From contig JAHFQI010000006.1 of the NCBI GenBank assembly GCA_023259355.1, forward strand, positions 1 to 46,479: a DNA stretch of 46,479 bases. The letters are read 5' to 3'. Shown piece by piece: positions 16,996 to 25,186 of this stretch. The translations under genes were made by a program, and so were the position numbers. A model generated the notes under the pieces. The model did no database searches and had not been told where the DNA came from. It was given only the letters and a program-made list of their open reading frames with translations. This DNA comes from Comamonadaceae bacterium (GTDB lineage: Bacteria > Pseudomonadota > Gammaproteobacteria > Burkholderiales > Burkholderiaceae_C). Each line of letters opens with the position of its first letter. The stretch's first letter is position 1.

Positions 16996-19095
16996 TCAGC
17001 GTAGCACCGCGCTCGCATCCGCAGCCCGCACCAGTGCCGCCGCATCGTCCGCAAGCAGAAAGCCCTGCGCCACGGCATTGGCAGCGGCCTTGCGCACGGC
17101 GCTCACATAGCCGTCATGCGAGCCATAGCGCTCCTGCAAGGACAGGCGCGGGTCGCCGCTAGCCTTGCGCTCGTCCGCCGTTTTGGCGAATGGCAGCATG
17201 CCGCCCACGTAGTCGCAAATCTGGCCCTGGTGGAAGCCGGCCGCCGTGATGTTCCAGCCCAGGTAGGTGCCCAGCGGCGCATCGAGCAACACGACCGGCA
17301 CACCGCCCAGTTCATTGCCGTCGGCGTCCACCCGCGGCGCCATCATGGGCAGCACCTGGCGGATGGGCGGCGGCGCGTTGGACGCCACCCCCGAGCCGTC
17401 GGCGGCGTTGAATTGCGGGCCCCAGTCGTAATCAATCACCGGCATGATGAAGTCGGGCTCGGGCACCGTGGCGCGCAGGCCCGGCAGCGTCGGGAAGCCC
17501 AGCGCCGCCTTGTGGGCCGGTGCCAACTGGCCAGCGGCCAGCGTGGGGTAGCGGCTGGCTGGCGGCGTGGTGCCACGCATCACCCAATTGCGAAAGTGCA
17601 CCCGCAAGGCATTGACGGTCTGGGTGTGCGGCACCGGGTTGGCCGGCAGCACGCCCCGACCGTAGTTGTTGCCGGGGCAGACCGCACCCGTGGCGGGCAG
17701 CCCCACGCCGGGCAGGCTGGTGTCAAAACCACCCGCGCCACCGCCGTGGTTGCTGCTGGCAATGTAGTAGCGGCGCACGTTGGCCGGCAGCGGCAAGTCG
17801 GCTTTGGCATCGGTGCCCACCCACTCGGGCGTGAGCTTCAGGGCCCAGACCTCGGCAGAGCCGAAGTGCTCCATGATTTTGGGACAGGTCTTGCTCAGGC
17901 TGCAGCGGTCGAGAATGCCACCCACCGGTCCGCCGCGCACCGGGTCGGGATGCGGCTGCCACCACTGCGGTCCCTCACTGCCGGCCTGGTACAGCTCCAG
18001 CACGCCGTCGGGCTGGGCCCAGCGGAAGTTGAGCGCGATGCGCCGCCCGGCAATGATGGGCCAGAGGCCATCATGGACTGGGCCACCGCCCTCGGCCTGG
18101 TTGAAACCCAGGTGCAACCAGCCGCGCAGGAAGTTGCCCGATTGGGACACCCCACGCCCGATGCTGTGGGTCACCACGCTGGCCACGGGGTTGGGGGTGC
18201 CGGCATCGTCAGCCCGCGCGGTCTTGAAAAACACGCCGACATCGCGCCAGGCGGCAAAACCCACGCCCAGCACGTAGGGATCGGCCGCATTGAAAACCAC
18301 CTGGTACAGCTTGTTGCCGTCGAAGCCGTTTTTCAGGCAGATCTGCGTGGCATCCGGCACGCCGGGGAAAGGGTTGGCGGCGTCGCATTTCGCCCAGGCC
18401 CAGTCGGTGGCCGAAATCACGCTTTCACCCACCACCTCGCCGCGCGTGGACTCGGCCACACGCGAGACCAGCCGCGACGCCCGGGTGTCCAGGCTGACCG
18501 GCTTGTAAGGCACGGGATTGGTCTGGACGATCAGGGGCTGCGAAGCGGGGCCCGATCGGTTGACGATGCGGCCGAACACATCGCCGGTCACAGGCTTGCC
18601 GTCCAGCCCACGGGCGACCGGCAACTTCAGCCAATGGGGCAGTTCCACGCCGGCCGTGGCCCGCACAGCGGTGGCGCCCGCGTTGTCGCCCTGCCAGGCG
18701 CTGGTGAGGTCGATGTCGCCCAAGGCGCGCTCCTGAACCACATTGGGCCGGCGCAGCCCGCGGTTGGGCACTTCGTGCCACATCAGGCCACTGGCCTTGG
18801 CGTTGTCCACGGGTTTGGTCAACACAAAGGTGGCCACGTAACGCACCTTGCCGTCAGCGTCTTTGCCCAGCTCGATGTCCTGGATGATCGCGTTTCCCGA
18901 CACTCGTGGGTCCAGTTCGCCGAAGGCGCGTCCAGCAATCTGCTCATAGGGGATACCGCCAGAAGCGTCGGTCGCCAGGGGCTTGGTCTCGTCAATCACG
19001 ATGCGGGTGACACGCGCCTGGGCCGGCACGGATGCCAGCAACAGAGCGCCCAACAAGGCCGCAACGGGTTTGACGAGGGCGTTTTGTCTCTTCAT
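16996..19095 (-). CDS. Secreted alpha/beta-hydrolase-domain protein
   Basis: A protein of 699 residues with a signal peptide ending near SVPAQA. The ATG at 19095 is chosen because the signal peptide begins there. Its body resembles the large 'alpha/beta hydrolase domain' proteins found next to acyl-CoA and carboxylate genes. Visible conserved segments are THSIGRGVSQSGNFLR (a possible GxSxxG nucleophile elbow, G-V-S-Q-S-G), FNQAEGGGPVHDG and SNHGGGAGG. The SQSG serine is a reasonable nucleophile candidate. Since it is exported and lies between the Bug protein and malonyl-CoA decarboxylase genes, it may release a carboxylate from an ester outside the cytoplasm. The substrate is unknown. Confidence 0.75.
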   Translation of the reverse strand: MKRQNALVKPVAALLGALLLASVPAQARVTRIVIDETKPLATDASGGIPYEQIAGRAFGELDPRVSGNAIIQDIELGKDADGKVRYVATFVLTKPVDNAKASGLMWHEVPNRGLRRPNVVQERALGDIDLTSAWQGDNAGATAVRATAGVELPHWLKLPVARGLDGKPVTGDVFGRIVNRSGPASQPLIVQTNPVPYKPVSLDTRASRLVSRVAESTRGEVVGESVISATDWAWAKCDAANPFPGVPDATQICLKNGFDGNKLYQVVFNAADPYVLGVGFAAWRDVGVFFKTARADDAGTPNPVASVVTHSIGRGVSQSGNFLRGWLHLGFNQAEGGGPVHDGLWPIIAGRRIALNFRWAQPDGVLELYQAGSEGPQWWQPHPDPVRGGPVGGILDRCSLSKTCPKIMEHFGSAEVWALKLTPEWVGTDAKADLPLPANVRRYYIASSNHGGGAGGFDTSLPGVGLPATGAVCPGNNYGRGVLPANPVPHTQTVNALRVHFRNWVMRGTTPPASRYPTLAAGQLAPAHKAALGFPTLPGLRATVPEPDFIMPVIDYDWGPQFNAADGSGVASNAPPPIRQVLPMMAPRVDADGNELGGVPVVLLDAPLGTYLGWNITAAGFHQGQICDYVGGMLPFAKTADERKASGDPRLSLQERYGSHDGYVSAVRKAAANAVAQGFLLADDAAALVRAADASAVLR

Positions 19096-19141
19096 TTTTC
19101 TTCCTATTTTCAAAATCAAGGCCCGGAAAACAGCGGCACCG

Positions 19142-20629
19142 TCAGGCCAGCCATCGTTCGATCTCGCTGGACACCGGAATTTTTCCATCCGCCAGTTGGC
19201 TCCGATGCTTGTCGAGCCGCTTGAGGTCGTAGAGGTAATTGACCATCACGCCGTACGACTGCTTGAGCCCCTTGGCCGATGGATCGCCCGCCCAGTTGAG
19301 CCGCTCCACGCGGGCGCCATTGCCCAGATGAAAACGCGCCACCGGGTCCAGCGGCTTGCCCTCCACCATCTCCTGGCTCAGGTAGTGGGCGGCGCAGCGC
19401 TTGAGCATGCGGCGCACGGGCGACTTGGCGTCCAGCGCCAGCGGCTTGTCCAGCCCGCCCAGGAAGTGCTCCGCCGTCGCCGGCTCGAAACCCAGCGCGC
19501 GTCCCAGCTCGCTGCGTTCCTTGTCGTTCAGGCGGTCCAGCATGGGGCCGGCATTTTTGGCCAGCCAGGGCCGCAGGCCCGGAATAGGCGACAGCGTGGC
19601 AAAGGTTCTGAGGCGCGGAAATTCGGCCTTGAGCGTCTCCACCACGCGCTTGATCAGCGAGTCGCCAAAACTGACGCCGCGCAAGCCCGTCTGGGTGTTG
19701 CTGATGGAGTAAAAAATGGCGGTGGTGGCCTTGTTCAGGTCCACGGCGGCGGCGCTTTCGTCCAGCAAGGGGGTGACGCTGCTGGCCATCTCGTCCAGCA
19801 GGGCTACTTCCACAAAGATCAGCGGTTCGTCCGGCAGGCGCGGATGAAAGAAGCCGTAGCAGCGCCGGTCGCTGTCGAGCCGGTTTTTCAGGTCGGTCCA
19901 GCTTTTGATGTCGTGCACGGCCTCGTACTTGATGAGTTTTTCAAGCAGGGACGCCGGCGAATCCCAGCTGATGCGGCGCAGGTCAAGGAACCCGACGTCA
20001 AACCAGGTGGAATACATGTACTCCATCTCGACGTCCAGCGCCTGCAGGCGCTTGTCCGCTTTCAAATAGGGCAGCATTTCGGCGCGCAGGTCCACCAGAA
20101 AGCGGATGCCCTCGGGAAACACGCTGAAGCGCTGCAACAGGCGCCTGCGCGGCGAGACCGTGGCGCGGCGGTAGTGCACTTCAGCCGCTGCCTCGTCGGG
20201 CGTGCCCACCGCGGCGGCGAACTGGGCCTGCGCGAGTTTGACCTTCTGCGCATCGGCAACGAACTGTTCACTCATCAGCAACCACATGTCCCGGCGTTCC
20301 TCCACCGTGGCTTTGGCGTACCAGCCCGCCACGCCCTGCGCGCGGCGGCCGCCTTCGACCTCGCTGACGCGCGGGTCCACGATGGCCTTGAGTTCCTCCA
20401 GCGTGCGGCGCAGCACGCGCGGCGACAGCGCTTCTTCCTTCTTCCGCAGCGTGGCCGACAACCGCTCCCGCGTCGAGCGAGCGCCCTCCGCCGAGGTTCC
20501 GCCACCCGCCGAGCCCTTGCCCGAGGCAGGCTGCGAGCCATCGGCGGCCGGAGGGTCGCCTTCCGGCGTCTTCCTTGTTTCTGGCAGCAGTCGGGAAACG
20601 CTGCGACTGATCCATTCGGAGGTGTTCAT
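19142..20629 (-). CDS. matA: Malonyl-CoA decarboxylase
   Basis: A protein of 495 residues of the MCD family. The catalytic serine segment TLSPIPGLRPWL (Ser347) and histidine segment ARFHLGNGARVERLNW (His434) are both present. The C-terminus carries SYGVMVNYLYDL, also conserved in MCD. It converts malonyl-CoA to acetyl-CoA and CO2 in the cytoplasm. The N-terminus has about 50 low-complexity residues rich in Gly, Ser and Pro beyond the usual helical domain. It lies 46 bases upstream of the hydrolase gene and 114 downstream of the GntR regulator. Confidence 0.92.
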   Translation of the reverse strand: MNTSEWISRSVSRLLPETRKTPEGDPPAADGSQPASGKGSAGGGTSAEGARSTRERLSATLRKKEEALSPRVLRRTLEELKAIVDPRVSEVEGGRRAQGVAGWYAKATVEERRDMWLLMSEQFVADAQKVKLAQAQFAAAVGTPDEAAAEVHYRRATVSPRRRLLQRFSVFPEGIRFLVDLRAEMLPYLKADKRLQALDVEMEYMYSTWFDVGFLDLRRISWDSPASLLEKLIKYEAVHDIKSWTDLKNRLDSDRRCYGFFHPRLPDEPLIFVEVALLDEMASSVTPLLDESAAAVDLNKATTAIFYSISNTQTGLRGVSFGDSLIKRVVETLKAEFPRLRTFATLSPIPGLRPWLAKNAGPMLDRLNDKERSELGRALGFEPATAEHFLGGLDKPLALDAKSPVRRMLKRCAAHYLSQEMVEGKPLDPVARFHLGNGARVERLNWAGDPSAKGLKQSYGVMVNYLYDLKRLDKHRSQLADGKIPVSSEIERWLA

Positions 20630-20743
20630 GGGCGGGCCTTTGACAAGAAAGTCTGGACGGTGGTGAAGTGGGTCGCGTTCACTGAAGCACCTTCGCCCCG
20701 AGGGCTGCGGTGCGAGCTTGCTGGGGGCGGCCCGGCGCGGCGC

Positions 20744-21451
20744 TCATGCCAGCACCCGACTTTTCTGGGTGCGCGCAAGTTCGCGCAGCGCCACGCGCTG
20801 GCGCGTCAGGTGAGTGCGCATGGCGACTTCGGCGCCGTCGGCGTCGCGCGCCTTGAGCGCCGCAAACACGGCCATGTGTTCGGCCAGGCTTTGTTCCAGC
20901 CGCCCCGGGGCATGCAACTGCTGCAGCCGCGCGAGTTTGAGGATCTTGCGCAGGTCGCTGATCACCAGCGCCAGCCAGCGGTTGTTGGCCAGCGTGATGA
21001 TGGCCTCATGGATCGCGAAATTGACTTCGTAGTACTCGGTGATCTGCCCGGCCCGCGCATGGCGATTCAGGCGCTCGTGCAGGGTGTCCAGTACGGCGAG
21101 GTCGGCGTCGGTGGCATTGCGCGCGGCCTCGAAGGCGCAGCGGCCTTCCAGCAACGCGATCACGGGAAAGATTTCATCCAGGTCCTGCTCCGTCACCTGG
21201 TTCACAAAGCATCCGCGGCGCGGCTCGTGGCGCACCAGCCCCTCGGCGGTGAGCACCTTGAGCGCCTCGCGCAGCGGCGTACGGGATATCTCAAGGCTCT
21301 CGCACAGCGCCGCTTCGTCGATGAAACTGCCCGGCGCCAGTTGCCCGTCAAAAATCCGGGCCCGCAATTTGGCGGCAACCTCGTCATGGAGCGAGTTCGG
21401 CACCAGGCGCATGGCGGCAATGGGCAACGGGGAGCTGGGCATGGTGGACAA
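20744..21451 (-). CDS. GntR-family (FCD/FadR subfamily) regulator, probably MatR
   Basis: A protein of 235 residues with an N-terminal winged helix (SRTPLREALKVLTAEGLV) and an all-helical FCD ligand-binding domain. The FCD metal-site residues are recognisable in NFAIHEAI and LAEHMAVFAAL. It is the first gene of the malonate cluster and probably represses or activates it in response to malonate or malonyl-CoA, like MatR of rhizobia. The GntR family is certain; the MatR role is inferred from the neighbours. Confidence 0.87.
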   Translation of the reverse strand: MSTMPSSPLPIAAMRLVPNSLHDEVAAKLRARIFDGQLAPGSFIDEAALCESLEISRTPLREALKVLTAEGLVRHEPRRGCFVNQVTEQDLDEIFPVIALLEGRCAFEAARNATDADLAVLDTLHERLNRHARAGQITEYYEVNFAIHEAIITLANNRWLALVISDLRKILKLARLQQLHAPGRLEQSLAEHMAVFAALKARDADGAEVAMRTHLTRQRVALRELARTQKSRVLA

Positions 21452-21546
21452 AGCAGGTTGGTTCAGGCGGCAATAGAACGTTAAAGAGGAAGCAGCGACA
21501 GCGTGGCAACCAGGAGCAATGAAGACATCGTTGTCGTAATTTTCAA

Positions 21547-21564
21547 TAATTATGTGTAATTATG
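21547..21564. promoter_or_regulatory. Candidate operator upstream of the GntR regulator
   Basis: TAATTATG occurs twice, at 21547-21554 and 21557-21564, exactly 10 bases apart, and each copy is nearly self-complementary around AATT. The patch is very AT-rich in a GC-rich setting, about 95 bases before the regulator start. It may be a promoter element or an autoregulatory operator. Confidence 0.35.
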
Positions 21565-21621
21565 AAGGTATCCAACACCGCAAAACAAGCCCCCGCACAC
21601 CGGGGAAAACCCGAACTCAGG

Positions 21622-22443
21622 TCAGGTGGCGCTCGGCGCCGCACCCCGACGCCCGGACCACCACCACAGCGCGGCCCCGCCCAGGATCATCGGCAGGCAC
21701 AGCCACTGGCCCATGCTCATGCCCAGCGACAGCAGGCCCAGGTGCGCGTCCGGCTCGCGGAAAAACTCGGCGATGAAGCGGAACGTGCCGTACCCGACCA
21801 AAAACGCGGCGCTGACCTCGCCCGTCTGGCGCGGCTTGCGCGCATACAGCCACAGCAGCACGAACAGCAGCAGCCCCTCCATCAGGAACTGGTAGACCTG
21901 CGAGGGATGCCGGGGGGCATCGCCCGCGCCGCGAAACACCATGGCCCAGGGCAGCGAGGGGTCGGCCACGCGGCCCCAGAGTTCACCATTGATGAAATTG
22001 CCGACACGCCCGGCCGCCAGGCCCGTGGGCACGCAAGGCGCGACGAAGTCCATCACCTGCAGGAAGGGCCGTTGCCGCGAGCGCGCAAACCAGCCCATGG
22101 ACGCGATCACACCCAGCATGCCACCATGAAAGCTCATGCCGCCCTGCCAGACGAAAAAGACCTCCAGCGGGTGCTCGGCGTAATAGCCGGGTTTGTAGAA
22201 CAGGCAGTAGCCGAGGCGCCCGCCGATCACCACGCCCATCACCCCCATGAACAGGATGTCTTCCACGTCCGCCCGGCGCCAGGCGCCCGGCCCCGTGATG
22301 GACGCGAACGGTTCGTGCCGCAGGCGCCGGATGCCCAGCCACATGAACAGGCCAAAGGCGGCCAAATACGTGAGGCCATACCAGTGAACAGCCAGCGGGC
22401 CGAGCTGCAGGGCGACGGGGTCGATGTGGGGGTGAATCAGCAT
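21622..22443 (-). CDS. lgt: Prolipoprotein diacylglyceryl transferase
   Basis: A protein of 273 residues with seven hydrophobic segments. The Lgt signature [14 protein letters not shown] is present with the catalytic arginine, along with HGGMLG and HPSQVYQ. The enzyme moves diacylglycerol from phosphatidylglycerol onto the lipobox cysteine of prolipoproteins in the inner membrane, the first step of lipoprotein maturation. It is a housekeeping gene, 45 bases downstream of boxB on the same strand. Confidence 0.96.
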   Translation of the reverse strand: MLIHPHIDPVALQLGPLAVHWYGLTYLAAFGLFMWLGIRRLRHEPFASITGPGAWRRADVEDILFMGVMGVVIGGRLGYCLFYKPGYYAEHPLEVFFVWQGGMSFHGGMLGVIASMGWFARSRQRPFLQVMDFVAPCVPTGLAAGRVGNFINGELWGRVADPSLPWAMVFRGAGDAPRHPSQVYQFLMEGLLLFVLLWLYARKPRQTGEVSAAFLVGYGTFRFIAEFFREPDAHLGLLSLGMSMGQWLCLPMILGGAALWWWSGRRGAAPSAT

Positions 22444-22488
22444 GGGTTGCGATTGTGCAGCAACCCATGCGCGTCACTGGGCCCAGCT

Positions 22489-23985
22489 TCAGGAGTGCTC
22501 GATACGCACGTATTCGAAGTCTTGCGGCTGGTTGTTGATGCCCACGCGCGGCGGGGCGATCCAGCTGGCGTACTTGCCGGGCTCCACACAGGGCTTCATG
22601 AGCGACTGGATGTAGCGGTGGTCGTCGTCGTTGCACAACCACTCGCCGACCGCGGCATTCCAGGTCTCGGCCGACAACAGCTCGCCGCTCGGGCTGACGT
22701 GCGCCCTGGCGAACTCGCCGATCTTGCGGTTGAAGGCCTTGTGCGGCTGGCTGAAACGGAAGTCGATGCCGGCCCTCTCGATCGCCTTGTTCCAGCGGTC
22801 GATGCCGCCCTGGCAGTCGGCGATGTAGTCGTCGAGCAGCCGGCTATTGATGGCGCGCAGCGCGGGCACGTCCTCGGTGACAAATTTCCCGTCAACCACC
22901 CGCAGCACCGGGTAGGTGGCGCTTTCCAGCTGGTGGTCGTCAGTGAGGCCGGTTTCGTTGAAGCGGCCCTTGAGGCCGGAGCTGAAGGCTTCGGCGCCAT
23001 TGGACGAAATTTCCGAACCGAACAGGTCGCGCGTGACCGACATGTGGAAGTTGGCCTTCTTCTGCAGCGTCGGCAGGTCGATCACGCCGAGCTTGCGGAT
23101 CGCCTCCTTGGCATACGGGTCGCTGATGCCGGCGGCCTTCATGGCCGCGCAAGTCGCCTCGATGGTGCGGCCGACGCCGGTCTCGCCGACGAACAGGTGG
23201 TGCGCCTCCTCGGTCAACATGAAGCGGCAGCTGCGCGACAAGGGGTCAAAGCCCGATTGCGCCAGCGCGGCCAGCTGCATCTTGCCGTCGCGGTCGGTGA
23301 AGTAGGTGAACATGAAGAACGACAGCCAGTCGGGCGTGCGCTCGTTGAACGCGCCCAGAATGCGCGGGTTGTCCTGGTGGCCGGAGCGGCGCTCCAGCAG
23401 GCCCTGCGCTTCCTCGCGCCCGTCCTTGCCGAAGAACTTCACCAGCAGGTACACCATGGCCCACAGGTGGCGGCCTTCCTCGACGTTCACCTGGAACAGG
23501 TTGCGCATGTCGTACAGCGACGGCGCGGTGGCGCCCAGAAAGCGCTGCTGCTCCACGGACGCCGGCTCGGTGTCGCCCTGCACCACGATCAGGCGGCGCA
23601 GCAGCGAGCGATATTCACCGGGCACTTCCTGCCACGCGGGTTCGCCCTTGTGGCGGCCACAGGGGATGGTGCGGCCCTCTTCCTTCGGCGCCAGCAGGAT
23701 GCCCCAGCGGTATTCGGGCATCTTGACGTGGCCGAACTTGGCCCAGCCGCTCGGGTCCACACCCACGGCGGTGCGCAGATAGACGTCGGCGTTCTGGAAG
23801 CCGTCCGGGCCCATGTCTTTCCACCAGTCGATGTAGTTGGGCTGCCAGGCTTCCAGCGCACGCTGCAACTGTTTGTCTGACGACAAATCGACGTTGTTGG
23901 GAATCAGGTCGTCGTAGCTGACAGCCACGAAGGCGTCGCTCTGGATGGCGGCTGCGTCTTCAACGATTTCAGTGGGTTCGCTCAT
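22489..23985 (-). CDS. boxB: Benzoyl-CoA 2,3-epoxidase, oxygenase subunit BoxB
   Basis: A protein of 498 residues. The block DWWKDMGPDGFQNADVYLRT, together with VEEGRHLW (Glu169 or Glu170, His173) and LTEEAHHLF (Glu259 or Glu260, His262 or His263), gives the E..H pairs of the carboxylate-bridged di-iron centre. BoxB inserts oxygen into benzoyl-CoA to form the 2,3-epoxide, with electrons from BoxA. GGAGAC precedes the ATG. Neither boxA nor boxC lies beside it; the neighbours are lgt and a LysR gene. It is either a second copy or part of a scattered pathway. Confidence 0.92.
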   Translation of the reverse strand: MSEPTEIVEDAAAIQSDAFVAVSYDDLIPNNVDLSSDKQLQRALEAWQPNYIDWWKDMGPDGFQNADVYLRTAVGVDPSGWAKFGHVKMPEYRWGILLAPKEEGRTIPCGRHKGEPAWQEVPGEYRSLLRRLIVVQGDTEPASVEQQRFLGATAPSLYDMRNLFQVNVEEGRHLWAMVYLLVKFFGKDGREEAQGLLERRSGHQDNPRILGAFNERTPDWLSFFMFTYFTDRDGKMQLAALAQSGFDPLSRSCRFMLTEEAHHLFVGETGVGRTIEATCAAMKAAGISDPYAKEAIRKLGVIDLPTLQKKANFHMSVTRDLFGSEISSNGAEAFSSGLKGRFNETGLTDDHQLESATYPVLRVVDGKFVTEDVPALRAINSRLLDDYIADCQGGIDRWNKAIERAGIDFRFSQPHKAFNRKIGEFARAHVSPSGELLSAETWNAAVGEWLCNDDDHRYIQSLMKPCVEPGKYASWIAPPRVGINNQPQDFEYVRIEHS

Positions 23986-24051
23986 GGGGTCTCCTGCGGG
24001 GATTGGCGGGTTGGGATTTCAGGTCTTCCGATTGAAGATTAGGCATTAAAG

Positions 24052-24088
24052 TGCATCAACAAATCGTGACATGAATTTTTATGCATCA
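24052..24088. promoter_or_regulatory. TGCATCA direct repeats upstream of boxB
   Basis: TGCATCA occurs at 24052 and again at 24082, exactly 30 bases apart, in the 162-base AT-rich gap upstream of boxB. BoxR/BzdR-type regulators of benzoyl-CoA pathways are known to bind TGCA-containing repeats. The repeat is seen; the link to such a regulator is inference, and no BoxR gene is in the window. Confidence 0.35.
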
Positions 24089-24147
24089 GTCCATGCGCGC
24101 TTTTGATGTAGCGCAAACAAACCGCAGTCACGCCCCTTCCCCACTTT

Positions 24148-25086
24148 TCAAGGCGCCAACTGCTCCCGCAGGAACGCCACGAAGCGGTCGAGCGCTGGCG
24201 GCGGCTGCTGCTGCGTGGTCCACACCAAGCTGGTCTCGCAGCCGGGCAACACCAGCCCATTGGGCACCTTGACGCCGCGGTAGCTCACGCCGCTGCGCTG
24301 GAACTGCCGCACGCTGTCGGGCACCCACGCCACGCCCAGACCGGCGGACACCAGATTGACAATCGTCTGCATCTGGATCGCCTCCTGCGCCACCTGCGGC
24401 GAAAACCCTGCGGCGTGGTACAGGCCGAAGATCGCGTCGTAGAGCGAGGGCACGATTCGCCGCGGAAAGATCACCAGCGGCTCGGCCAGCACGTCCTGCA
24501 GCGCCAGCGGCGACTTCGCGGCCAGCGGATGCTGTTCTGGCAGTGCCAGTACCAGCGGCTCCGGCGCAATCAGCAGCCGCGCCAGCCCCGGTGGCGCAAA
24601 GCCGGGCGAGTGCAGCATGAAGCCCGCGTCGATGTCGCCGCGCTCCAGGGCCTGGAGCTGCACGTCGCCCGTGGCCTCGATCAACTCCAGACGCACCCCA
24701 GGGAAGAGCTGGCGAAAGGCCCGCACCCACTGGGGCAGCAGCGCAAACCCCACGGTGGAGACGAAAGCCAGCCGCAGCCAGCCGGCCTCGCCCGCGGCAG
24801 CGGCGCGCGCATGCGCCGGCAGCACCTGTGCGCGGCCCAGCACGTCGCGCACCGGCGCCAGGAGCGCCGTGCCCGCCGGCGTGAGCTGCACGCTGCGTTT
24901 GGTGCGGTCGAACAGGCGCACGCCCAAGGCCGCCTCCAGGCCGGCAATCGCCTGCGTCAGCGGCGGCTGGGTCATGTGAAGGCGACTGGCGGCGCGACCA
25001 AAGTGCAGTTCCTCGGCGACGGCCAGGAACTGGCGCCATTGCCGCAATTCGATGCGGGCTTCATCGGGAGATTTATTCATATGCAA
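24148..25086 (-). CDS. LysR-family transcriptional regulator, divergent from ilvD
   Basis: A protein of 312 residues. The N-terminal winged helix is clear (LRQWRQFLAVAEELHFGRAA, then LHMTQPPLTQAI), and the periplasmic-binding-protein-like effector domain follows. The start codon is uncertain between two adjacent in-frame ATGs (25086 and 25080). It is divergent from ilvD with 100 bases between start codons, the classic layout for a regulator that controls the opposite gene and itself. The sequence resembles the CbbR/BenM type; the effector is unknown. Confidence 0.9.
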   Translation of the reverse strand: MHMNKSPDEARIELRQWRQFLAVAEELHFGRAASRLHMTQPPLTQAIAGLEAALGVRLFDRTKRSVQLTPAGTALLAPVRDVLGRAQVLPAHARAAAAGEAGWLRLAFVSTVGFALLPQWVRAFRQLFPGVRLELIEATGDVQLQALERGDIDAGFMLHSPGFAPPGLARLLIAPEPLVLALPEQHPLAAKSPLALQDVLAEPLVIFPRRIVPSLYDAIFGLYHAAGFSPQVAQEAIQMQTIVNLVSAGLGVAWVPDSVRQFQRSGVSYRGVKVPNGLVLPGCETSLVWTTQQQPPPALDRFVAFLREQLAP

Positions 25087-25114
25087 AACATATTAATAGA
25101 GTCTTAAAAATAGA

Positions 25115-25163
25115 TTGGAAAGATGAATTCGACCAGCGCATACTCTGCGCTGAAATTTTCCAA
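25115..25163. repeat. Inverted repeats in the LysR-ilvD intergenic region
   Basis: AGCGCA-N5-TGCGCT (25135-25151) forms a short hairpin. TTGGAAA (25115-25121) and TTTCCAA (25157-25163) form an outer pair. They lie between the two divergent starts. They could be LysR binding sites or an ilvD leader structure. No attenuator-like leader peptide was seen. Confidence 0.35.
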
Positions 25164-25186
25164 CCCGAACACCCGGAGACCCCCCC

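Noticed and set aside
17116-19224. 702-codon plus-strand frame opposite the alpha/beta-hydrolase
   Set aside because: Antisense shadow; the minus strand has a signal peptide and family motifs.
21562-23880. 772-codon plus-strand frame across lgt and boxB
   Set aside because: It spans two unrelated genes on the other strand and has no motif.
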